Below, in pieces: positions 16,623-25,692 of a stretch of 64,000 nucleotides of DNA (the first letter of the stretch is position 1; each line of letters begins with the position of its first letter). This stretch comes from DASQZK01 sp963763215. Lineage in GTDB: Bacteria > Bacteroidota > Bacteroidia > Bacteroidales > GCA-2748055. The translations under genes were made by a program, and so were the position numbers. The notes beneath the pieces were generated by a model, which saw nothing but the letters and a program-made list of their open reading frames with translations, was not told where the DNA came from and searched no databases. The stretch is from the NCBI GenBank assembly GCA_963763215.1, contig CAVXNX010000017.1, forward strand, positions 329,376 to 393,375. Reading direction: 5' to 3'.

Positions 16623-19600
16623 ATGTCATTCAAGAAACGCATCCTTTTCTTCGCCATCCCCGCCGTTCTGTCCATGTTATTCATACCGCCTCCCCGGGCC
16701 ATGGCCGGAAGGAAACCCAAAACACCGCCTGAAAAAGACACCCTGAAAAGCAGCATTTTCAAAGGGCTGAAATTAAGGAGCATCGGCCCGGCGTTCACAT
16801 CGGGGCGGATCGCCGATTTTGCAGTGAATCCCCGTGACCATTCCGAATACTATATTGCGACGGCTTCTGGTCATGTCTGGAAAACGGAAAATAACGGGAC
16901 GACCTTCAAACCGGTATTCGACAACTATGGCGCTTATTCCATTGGCATTGTGACGATGGACCCCGACAATCACAATGTCGTTTGGGTCGGTACCGGGGAA
17001 AACAATTCCCAGCGTGCTCTCGGATACGGAAACGGCGTTTTCAAGACCCTCGACGGTGGGGAGCACTGGAAGAACATGGGATTGAAAGACAGCCGTCAGA
17101 TCGGCGGGATCGTCATCGATCCGCGAAACACCGACGTTGTTTTCGTGGCCGCCGAAGGCTCGGTCTGGGGACCCGGTGGTGACCGCGGGCTATATAAAAC
17201 GACCGACGGGGGCACGACCTGGAAAAAGGTCCTGGACATCAGTGAAAACACCGGGGTGCATAATGTGATCATCGATCCACGCGATCCCGATGTTTTATAT
17301 GCCACCTCTGAACAGCGCCGCCGGCATGTCTACACCAAAATCGGCGGAGGACCCGAATCGGCTGTCTACAAATCCACCGATAACGGGGAAACCTGGAGGA
17401 AGATCATGAAAGGTCTGCCGGAGGTTGACCTCGGGGGGATGGGCATCGCCCTGTCGCCGGCCGACCATAATGTTCTCTACCTGATCGTTGAAGCGGCAGA
17501 GGATAAGAGTGGATTTTTCCGCTCCTCCGACCGGGGCGAAACCTGGAACCGGATGAGTGATTATTCGTCGAGCGGACAATACTTTAACGAGATCTATTGC
17601 GATCCCCTCGATGTCAATAAGGTCATTTCAACGGAAACCGTGACTCAGGTCACCCGCGACGGCGGAAGGACCTGGGCGCCCCTGGGCAATGATAACCGCC
17701 ATGTGGATGATCATGCCCTCTGGATCGATCCGGGTGACACCTGCCACCTCCTCATCGGCGGCGACGGCGGGGCTTACGAATCCTTTGACGGCGGAAGAAA
17801 ATGGCTCTTTAAGAGCAACCTCCCGGTCACCCAGTTCTACCGGGTGGATGCCGACAACACCGAACCTTTTTATTATGTGTACGGGGGGACCCAGGATAAC
17901 AACACCTTTGGCGGACCGTCACAGAACACCAGTTCCGACGGCGTCACCAGCGAAGACTGGCAGTCCATCCTCGGCGGGGACGGATTCTGGGTCGAGGCCG
18001 ACAGACAAAACCCCGATATCATCTATTGTGAATACCAGTATGGCAACATTTACCGGTATGATAAGAAATCGGGCGAGGCCGTCTACATCAAACCAGAACC
18101 CGGGAAAGATGAAAAAACCTACAAATGGAACTGGGACACACCGTTTATCATCAGTCCGTTTTCCGATTCGACCCTCTATCTGGGAGCGAACTACATTTTC
18201 CGTTCCCGCGACAGGGGAAATACATGGACGGTGATCAGCGATGACATCACGGCGAAAATTGACCGGGATCGTTCCCGGTCATGGGCCATTACTGGAGCAT
18301 CGACGCGGTGGCCAAAGACGTTTCAACCAGCCTTTACGGAATGGCGGTGAGCCTTTGCGAATCACCGGTGAAAAAAGGATTGCTCTACGTGGGAACCGAT
18401 GATGGCGTGATCTCCGTCACCGAGGATGACGGGAAAACCTGGCGACAGGATAAATCCTTTCCCGGGGTGCCCGCCCATACCTATGTGAGTGACATCATGC
18501 CGTCAAAATTCGATGAAAATGTGGTGTATGCTTCATTCAACAATCTGAAACAGGATGATTTCAAACCCTATCTTCTCGTCAGCCGTGACAAGGGCAAAAC
18601 CTGGACGTCCATCACCACGGGACTCCCCGAAAACGGTTCGGTGCATACCCTCGAGTCAGGATTTCAAAAACCCGGATCTCCTCTTTGCCGGAACGGAATT
18701 CGGCGTGTTTTTCTCCCTCAACGGCGGCTCTGAGTGGGTCCGCCTGAAATCGGGCATCCCCGATATTGCCATCCGCGACATGACCATCCAGAAAAGGGAA
18801 GATGCCCTTATTCTCGGTTCTTTCGGGAGGGGCATCTATATCCTGGATGATATCAACCCGCTCCGTCAGCTTGCCGGAAACAGGGCCATTCTCGATCAGG
18901 ATGCCTTCCTGTTCAATATCCCCCGGGCACGGATGTACATCCAGACGGAAGGAAAATACGGACAGGGAGCCACGCTCTTTCATGCCCCGAACCCGCCCTT
19001 CGGCGCAACATTCACCTATTATCTCAGGGAAGTGCCGAAAACCCTGAAGGAAATGCGTCATGAGAAGGAAAAGAAATTGTTCAGTGAGAAAAAGCCGATA
19101 CCCCAGCCCGATACGGAAGAACTTCGCAAAGAGGAACATGAGATCCCTCCCTACCTGGTCTTTACCGTGACCGGCGGGGCCGGGGATATCGTGCGGCGCA
19201 TCACTGCCAGTCCGAAAGAAGGCATCAACAAGGTGACATGGGATCTGCGGTACGACAGTCCCTTCCCGGTGAAAACCAAAGACGGGAAGTTCAATCCGGT
19301 AGCCAAACCATCTTCATCCATGCTGGCCATCCCTGGGACATACCATGTCAGCATGGATATTGTCGTCAGGGGCGAGGTCAGGCACCTGTCCGATACACTT
19401 GCCTTTCAGGCCGATCTGCTGAATAACAGCACCCTGCCGCGCGAAAAGAGGGATTCCATCGTTGCTTTTGCCAAAAAAGTCTCGGACCTGGCCAGGGTGA
19501 TGAGGGGAACCTATCAACTGGCGGGCGACAATGTGGAGACCATTGCGAAAATGGAACAGACAATCCTGGAATCCTCGGACGGATCGATGGAAATGCTGGC

Positions 19601-19916
19601 CAGGGCAATGAAAATTGAAAAGGATATGCGTGATGTCATTTTCACCATGGAAGGTCCGAAACCAAAGGCCAGCGAGGAGGAACTCCCGCCGATGCCCGTA
19701 CCGCTCAATAACCGCCTGGATGCGATCATCGCCAACCTGTGGACCACCACTCACGGCGTCACCTCAACCATGCAAACGGATTTCCGGATCCTCTCCGAAA
19801 CATTTCCGCCCTTGCTCAGGAAAATGCAGACTCTCGACGGTGAGCTGAAAGCCCTGGAGGAAGATATGAATAAAACTAATATCCCATGGACCCCCGGACG
19901 GGTCCCGGAACTGTGA
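16623..19916 (+). CDS. Secreted multi-Asp-box (VPS10/sortilin-like) beta-propeller protein (two frameshifts)
   Basis: ATG at 16623 (MSFKKRILFFAIPAVLSMLF) gives a signal peptide ending around AMA. The body contains at least six Asp-box motifs of the SxDxGxTW type, for example TTDGGTTWKK, STDNGETWRK, SSDRGETWNR, TRDGGRTWAP, TEDDGKTWRQ and SRDKGKTWTS, implying one or two large propellers. A helical, charged C-terminal part (about 350 residues) follows. Frameshifts near 18270 and 18655 divide it. Merged length is about 1,098 residues, close to the 'VPS10/glycosyl hydrolase' proteins of Bacteroidota. Substrate and role are unknown; no sialidase active-site arginines are evident. Confidence 0.82.
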
Positions 19917-20122
19917 CCGTGAATCGGGAAAGACGTTAAAGATGAGGAATGAACCATGGGGAGACGGTCCGAGCCGGACCCGGAAAGGCCCGGTATGAAA
20001 GGATTGTGATGACTGGATGGAAAAAGGGGGATTGATATTATTCCAATTTAATTTTTGTATATTGCAACCATTATTCTGTGTTAACCGTTATTAGTGTACC
20101 AGTTATCAAGAAAACAGACCAG

Positions 20123-20254
20123 ATGAAAAAAGTTACGTACCTGCTCGCTGTCATTTTTGTTCTCGGCGTTCTCCTCTCCTCCTGCAACAGGAAAGTATGC
20201 CCTGCTTACAGTCAGAATCAGAACACCGAACAAGCAGAAAATCCGGCTTCCTGA
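20123..20254 (+). CDS. 43-residue lipoprotein with CPAY motif
   Basis: The ORF from ATG 20123 to TGA 20254 encodes a signal peptide with a hydrophobic core (TYLLAVIFVLGVL) and lipobox LSSC, followed by a 23-residue mature part starting CNRKVCPAYSQNQN. The KVCPAYS element directly after the lipidated cysteine gives a second cysteine. I recall similar very short lipoproteins in other Bacteroidota but know no function. It sits 154 bp upstream of the envelope protein gene at 20408. The 206 bp before it (19917-20122) hold nothing I recognise. Confidence 0.7.
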   Translation: MKKVTYLLAVIFVLGVLLSSCNRKVCPAYSQNQNTEQAENPAS

Positions 20255-20407
20255 GTAATTTCTCCCACAGAGCCGCATTTTCTTATGATGGTTGCAGATA
20301 TTTTTTGCTGACGAGGTGTCGAGATGAAGATCTGCAATCTGATGTTTAATCTTCAATTCCGTTTTCCTGTATACCATCCGTTGAAGGTGTTGGGAGGAAG
20401 CCGAAAG

Positions 20408-21268
20408 ATGAAAAGGGTATTTTCAATAGTCCCTCTGATCGTGTTGCTGTTTGCGACCTGCCCCGGTGTGTTTGCCCAGGGAGATATCAGTGAACAGCCT
20501 AAAGTCCTGTTGCGCAACGAGGAAAGTTTCGGACTTTTTCTCAATTCCAACGGACTGGGGGGTGATTTTGAATACGCCAAACGGATCAATGCCCGGAACC
20601 ACATCCTCTACCGGGCAGAATTGTCCGGGGTCAAAGCACCCAAAGAGATCAAAATTTCCAACGGGTATTATTCCAACAAAAGCTTTGTCTTCGGAAAACA
20701 AAACAGCTTTTTCGAATTCAAGGCCCAGTATGGCCGCCAGAGTGAGCTCTTCCGCAAGAATGATGTCGGAGGGATCTCCATCCGGTACTTTTACACCGTG
20801 GGCCCGACCCTGGGCATCCTGAAACCCATTTATTACGAGATCCTTTACACAACCGGGAGTATTTACGACACCTATTCCAAGATCGAGAAATTCAACACCA
20901 CCATCCACCAGACGCAGATTCTCGGAAAGGCTTCCTTTTTTGAGGGGATGAAGGAATTGTCATTTGTCCCCGGTGCATCGGCCAGGTTGGGCTTTACCTT
21001 CGAATATTCCCGGCAGGATATCGTCCTCCATGCCCTCGAATTCGGCATCGGCATGGATGTCTATCCCAAAAAGATACCCATCATGGCCACCGATCTCAAT
21101 AATTTCTACTTCCTGACCCTGTTTGTCGGCTACCGGTTCGGCAAAGTGATCGACATGAGCGAAGCGGCCCGCGCCAATAACTGGTTCGATAAGCTCAAGG
21201 AAGAACATAAGCAACAGAAATTGGAGCGTCAGCAAAAGAAAGCCGCCAAGGACCAACCCGATTACTAG
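20408..21268 (+). CDS. Predicted outer-membrane barrel protein with charged tail
   Basis: From ATG 20408 the protein has 286 residues with a signal peptide (MKRVFSIVPLIVLLFATCPGVFAQ). The mature part alternates short aromatic-rich beta strands (GGISIRYFYTVGPTLGIL, FYFLTLFVGYRFGKVIDM), as expected for a small barrel. The chain continues into a strongly basic, Gln/Lys-rich tail of about 30 residues (KEEHKQQKLERQQKKAAKD), which is unusual for a barrel whose last strand is normally the C-terminus. The upstream ATG at 20324 is not credible because the signal peptide starts later. Function unknown. Confidence 0.7.
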   Translation: MKRVFSIVPLIVLLFATCPGVFAQGDISEQPKVLLRNEESFGLFLNSNGLGGDFEYAKRINARNHILYRAELSGVKAPKEIKISNGYYSNKSFVFGKQNSFFEFKAQYGRQSELFRKNDVGGISIRYFYTVGPTLGILKPIYYEILYTTGSIYDTYSKIEKFNTTIHQTQILGKASFFEGMKELSFVPGASARLGFTFEYSRQDIVLHALEFGIGMDVYPKKIPIMATDLNNFYFLTLFVGYRFGKVIDMSEAARANNWFDKLKEEHKQQKLERQQKKAAKDQPDY

Positions 21269-21387
21269 TTTCCGGTTGACCCGTTCCCACAAACTGGATC
21301 CCTTCCAAAACAATACAATAAAATGTCAGGTTATATCCTCAGAGGAGAATTCTTTTCCCCTCCTGTATCATTGGATCAATCCGCGAC

Positions 21388-22463
21388 ATGATGACAACCA
21401 CACAAAGAACCCAAACAGCGGAACGCACCGGAAAGCTATCGGGGAAACGCGCACCTGGAGCGGCATGGTATTTTTACAACGATGGGAAAGAAATTGAGGA
21501 ATTCGGCGGCCTTTCCGACCTGGAGGCGAAGCTTCCAGTGACCGCGAAGACCACCTTCAATCTTTTTTCGGTGACAAAAGTCTTCACGGCCACGCGATCT
21601 TCCAGCTTTGTGAAAAAAGATTGCTGAACCTGGATGACACGATCGGGGAAATTCTCGGTGATTTTCCTTATGCCGGCCAGGTCAGGGTTCGCCATTTGCT
21701 TTCCCATGTTTCCGGTCTGCCAAACCCCATGCCGCTGAAATGGACGCACTCACCTGCCGAGCATGCGGCCTTCGACTATTCCGCCTTTGCCAACGGGATC
21801 ATCAGTCATTATGCCCGGCTCAGGTTCGACCCGGAACGAAAATACGCGTATTCCAATGTGGGTTATCTCGTGCTGGGAAAAATGATCGAGAAGGTCAGCG
21901 GGCTCAGTTACGCTTCCTACATCACCCGGAACATCCTGGAAAAACTCGGCATTCCCAATGAAGATCTTGGTTTTGGGCCGCTCAACCCTGACCTTCATGC
22001 CACGGGGTACCAGAAACGGTATTCCCTGATGAACCTCCTGCTGGGGGCCTTTATCGACCGGAAAAAAATGATGAAACCCGCGGTCGACCGGAAGTGGAAA
22101 CCGTTCAGGACGTTGTTTGTCAATGGGCAGGCTTACGGGGGTCTGATCGGAAACGGCCGGGGAATCGGGATCTTTCTGAAAGATCTCCTGAACGAAAATC
22201 CGGTGGTCCTCACTGAGGATTCCATAAGGCAGATGTTTACCCCCCAGAAAACGCGCGACGGAAAAGAAACCGGAACCTCGCTGGGGTGGTTTGTCGGAAG
22301 TCTCAGGGAAAATCCGTATTTTTGCCACGCAGGAGGCGGCGGAGGGTATTATTGCGAAGTCAGAATTTATCCGGCCCGGAAAGCCGCTTCAGCCATATTC
22401 CTCAATGCCAGCGGAATGAGCGACGAGAGACTTCTTGACAAAACAGATGCCGGACTACTCTGA
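21388..22463 (+). CDS. Serine hydrolase, class C beta-lactamase/PBP4 family (one frameshift)
   Basis: Members act as DD-peptidases, esterases or beta-lactamases. The catalytic SxxK is SVTK (about residue 64), YxN is YSN in AYSNVGYLVLGKMIEK, and the third motif region reads CHAGGGGGYYCEV. A frameshift near 21595 separates the SVTK segment from the rest; after correction the sequence runs continuously into LNLDDTIGEILGDFP. No clear signal peptide precedes it, so a cytoplasmic esterase-like role is possible. Merged length is about 358 residues. The true start is uncertain because the N-terminal stretch is Thr-rich and atypical. Confidence 0.8.
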
Positions 22464-22579
22464 GTCCTGAGCCCGGCCTGTTCCGGGAAAACCGAAGGTT
22501 GCCGGAATCTGCGAAAAATGGCCAGGTCCTGTTCTGATTTAAAACTTAATAATCTCTTAACGTTGTAAACAGGCAAATT

Positions 22580-22611
22580 TTTGTAGGATTTGATTTTTAT
22601 ATCTAAGTTTG
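22580..22611 (+). promoter_or_regulatory. Bacteroidota-type promoter of gapA
   Basis: TTTG (22580-22583), exactly 20 bp, then TAAGTTTG (22604-22611): a complete match to the -33/-7 consensus. The start codon follows about 68 bp downstream, which leaves a 5' UTR of roughly 60 nt. Confidence 0.82.
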
Positions 22612-22679
22612 CATTTCTGTTATAAAAAAAACAGTAAACGATTCATTCAATTAAATATAATACATAAAATTTTATTGCT

Positions 22680-23688
22680 ATGGCTAAAATTAAAGTTGGA
22701 ATTAACGGCTTTGGTAGAATTGGAAGGCTTGCTTTCAGGGCAGCATTGAAGAGGGATGACATCCAGATTGTCGGGATCAACGATCTCATCGATGTTGATT
22801 ATATGGCTTACATGCTCCAGTATGACACGGTACACGGACAGATTCGACGGCACCGTTGCAATCAAAGATGGTAAGCTGGTTGTAAACGGTAACGAAATCA
22901 GGGTGACTTCGGAACCGGATCCGGCAAACCTGAAGTGGGATGCTGTCGGCGCAGAATACGTCATCGAATCCACCGGCTTATTCCTCACCAAGGAGAAAGC
23001 CCAGGGACACATCAAGGCTGGTGCCAAAAGAGTGGTGATGTCAGCTCCTTCCAAAGACGACACGCCGATGTTCGTGATGGGTGTGAACAATGACAAGTAC
23101 ACCGCCGATATGCAGTTTGTCTCCAATGCATCCTGCACCACCAACTGCCTTGCTCCCATCGCCAAAGTTCTGCATGATAACTTCGGCATTGTCGAAGGTC
23201 TGATGACCACCGTACATGCCACCACCGCCACCCAGAAAACGGTTGACGGTCCCTCCAAGAAAGACTGGAGAGGCGGACGCGCCGCAGCAGGTAACATCAT
23301 CCCTTCCTCAACCGGTGCCGCCAAAGCGGTCGGAAAAGTGATCCCCGAACTCAACGGTAAACTCACCGGCATGTCGTTCCGTGTTCCCACACTCAACGTT
23401 TCGGTGGTTGACCTCACCTGCCGCCTGGAAAAAGCCGCTTCCTATGAAGACATCAAGAAGGCCATGAAAGCCGCTTCAGAAGGCGAACTCAAAGGGATTC
23501 TGGGTTATACCGAAGATGCCGTTGTTTCCAGCGACTTCAACGGTGATTCCCGCACATCCATCTTTGATGCAGGAGCAGGTATCTCCCTGAACAACAACTT
23601 TGTAAAAGTTGTTTCCTGGTACGATAACGAATGGGGTTATTCCAATAAGATCGTCGACCTGATCGTTTACATGGATACCGTGAAATAA
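22680..23688 (+). CDS. gapA: Type I glyceraldehyde-3-phosphate dehydrogenase (one frameshift)
   Basis: This is the glycolytic NAD-dependent GAPDH. The N-terminus MAKIKVGINGFGRIGRLAFR holds the GxGxxG fold. A single extra base near 22840 shifts the frame just after TVHG; correcting it gives TVHGRFDGTVAIKDG, as in all homologues. The catalytic Cys lies in SNASCTTNCLAP, the His in TTVHATTATQKTVDGPS, and the C-terminal YDNEWGYSNK is present. Merged length is about 336 residues. Breakage of this essential gene argues for a sequencing error, not decay. Confidence 0.95.
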
Positions 23689-23756
23689 CGGATTAACGCA
23701 CTTCCGGACGGATTTCCGTCTGCCCGGATTTTTTCTACATAAATATGAGTATGAAG

Positions 23757-23781
23757 GGCGCCTGTTCCAGGCGCCTTTTTT
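23757..23781 (+). terminator. Rho-independent terminator of gapA
   Basis: A perfect 8-bp GC-rich stem GGCGCCTG/CAGGCGCC with a TTC loop is followed by six T residues. A weaker hairpin (GGACGG/CCGTC region, 23706-23720) with a T tract lies just before it, so two terminators may be stacked. Confidence 0.8.
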
Positions 23782-23905
23782 CTATGACGGCCAGTGGTAC
23801 AAAAAAAACGGTCCGGATGCCGAACCGTTAATCGTTTCATCCGGCATACAGGATCTTCAGGGTCAAATGCCGGGTTGACATTCTCCGGCGAAAGCCGGGA
23901 GAAGA

Positions 23906-24283
23906 TCAATAGTAATCGATCAGCTTGAAGGGAATTTGCACGGTTGCCTGGTAATGCTGGCCCAGTTCCTGGATGGATTCGTCATCTTCCTCGTAATACC
24001 AGTTGACGATGCAATCCCGCCCCTTCTCATAATTGCGCTTGAGGATCCGCATCAACTCCAGCATATACTTGGATGACCCGCTGTTGATGTATTCGAGCTT
24101 GATATCAATCCTGGTGAGTTCCCGGGGGTCAAGATAATACTGGTTGATTTTTTCGATGATATTATCAAAAAATTCACCCGGATCTTCCGGGATCGCTCGC
24201 CCTTCAATCTTAAGAATGCCGTCAGCAGGCGAAAAAAATACCTCGGGTGTATTGAATGTCTTTCTGACGTAATACTCGTCCAT
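23906..24283 (-). CDS. SiaC family regulatory phosphoprotein (DUF1987)
   Basis: SiaC of Pseudomonas aeruginosa is a small phosphoprotein that, with the SiaA phosphatase and SiaB kinase, controls a diguanylate cyclase. The 125-residue protein matches that family throughout: the TFNTPEVFFSPADGILKIEGRAIPED start pattern, then KLEYINSGSSKYMLELMRIL, where the SSK region carries the likely phosphorylated residue, and the VNWYYEEDDESIQELGQHY tail. No SiaA- or SiaB-like gene is visible nearby, so its partners must lie elsewhere. The frame is intact. Confidence 0.82.
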   Translation of the reverse strand: MDEYYVRKTFNTPEVFFSPADGILKIEGRAIPEDPGEFFDNIIEKINQYYLDPRELTRIDIKLEYINSGSSKYMLELMRILKRNYEKGRDCIVNWYYEEDDESIQELGQHYQATVQIPFKLIDYY

Positions 24284-24301
24284 AGGATATATATTAAAAA
24301 T

Positions 24302-25547
24302 TTATTCGTATCTCAATGCAACAATCGGGTCCTGCCGTGCAGCCTTAACAGCCGGGAAATAGCCGGAAACCATGCTTACGGCCAGAGCACAGGACAACTC
24401 CCAGAAGAATCCAGTCCCAGGGAATGATGAATGAAGAACCAATGAGCAAAGAAACAACATTTCCGATAATTATCCCAAGAAGAATTCCAAAAGCTCCGCC
24501 GAGCTGCCCGATGACGATGGCTTCAAAGAGAAACTGCTGCTGGATGTTCCGCTTCTTCGCTCCCATGGCTTTCCGGATGCCGATCTCCCGGGTTCTTTCA
24601 GTCACCGAAACCAGCATGATATTCATCAGCCCGATCACTGCCCCGAGCAGGGTGATGAGCCCGATCCCGATGGCAGCCTGGTTGATCTTCTTCAGGTTTT
24701 CGATCAGCAGTTTCACAAGGGCATCGCTTTTGGTGATGTTGAAATCCGATTCATCCCTGGCCTCGAGGTGCCGGATGATGCGAAAGAGCCCTTCGGCCTC
24801 TCCCACAGCCGCGTCGACGAGTTGTTCGTTTGCCACCTTGACGCTGATGGTATACCCCATCTGTGGCCGCGAAAAATACTGCCTGACCGTCGAATACGGA
24901 AGCAGGCACAGATTGTCGGAATTCACCCCGAAGCTGGAACCTTTGTGCTCGAGCATGCCGATAACCTTGAACCGTCCGTTCCCGACCGTGATGATCTTAT
25001 CGATGGGATCCTCAAAGTCGGGAAAGAGTTTTTTTGCCAGTCCGGCGCCAATGACAGCATAGTTGCGGTAATCCCGGATCTCTTCCGCCGTGAAATTCCG
25101 GCCCTTGCCGATCGCATACCCCGAAGTGGACAGGTAATTCTCATCCACCCCGATGACCGGGATATTCGGATTGGTTTTCTCGGTTCCATACTTTACGGTA
25201 CTCGTTCCTGAAGCATAGGTCCAAATGGAAACTTCGGCGGGAAAGTCGAATTTTTCCTTGAATTCTTCAGCCTGCCGGTACGAAATGTACGCGTAGTTTT
25301 TTGTCCTGTAGCGGTTGCTTCCGATATGAATCCGCATCCCACGGCTCTCGATGTTGAAGGTGTTGGCACCCATCATGGTGAACTCATGGGTGATGGAACG
25401 CTTGATGGCATCGATGGAAGTGAAGATCCCCACCAGGGCCATGATACCGAATGCGATGATCGATATGGTGAGAATGGTCCTTAACCGGTTACTTCGGATG
25501 GTCTGAAAGGCGATTTTCAAATTCTCCCGGAAAACGGTGGTCCTCAT
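24302..25547 (-). CDS. MacB/FtsX-type ABC transporter permease (one frameshift)
   Basis: The N-terminus has TM1 (TILTISIIAFGIMALVGIF, about 24-42), then a large periplasmic MacB-PCD domain. Three C-terminal spans follow (IGIGLITLLGAVIGLMNIMLV; GQLGGAFGILLGIIIGNVVSLL; a last one). The cytoplasmic motif TERTREIGIRKAMGA is diagnostic of FtsX-like permeases. A frameshift near 24390 breaks the last span; the other frame restores SMVSGYFPAVKAARQDPIVALRYE ending at 24302. Such permeases pair with a LolD/MacB-like ATPase, which is not adjacent here. The cargo is unknown. Confidence 0.85.
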
Positions 25548-25692
25548 ATAAAGAAAGATTTTTTAAGTTTTCTAAAGTTAGACATTTCTGAACAATATAA
25601 TTATTAAAATGTCCTCTTATAGAAATTTAATTCGGTCTCCTCGGGTTGAATTTGTAAATTCGCGACGTGTTTCACCAAAAAATTAAAACATC

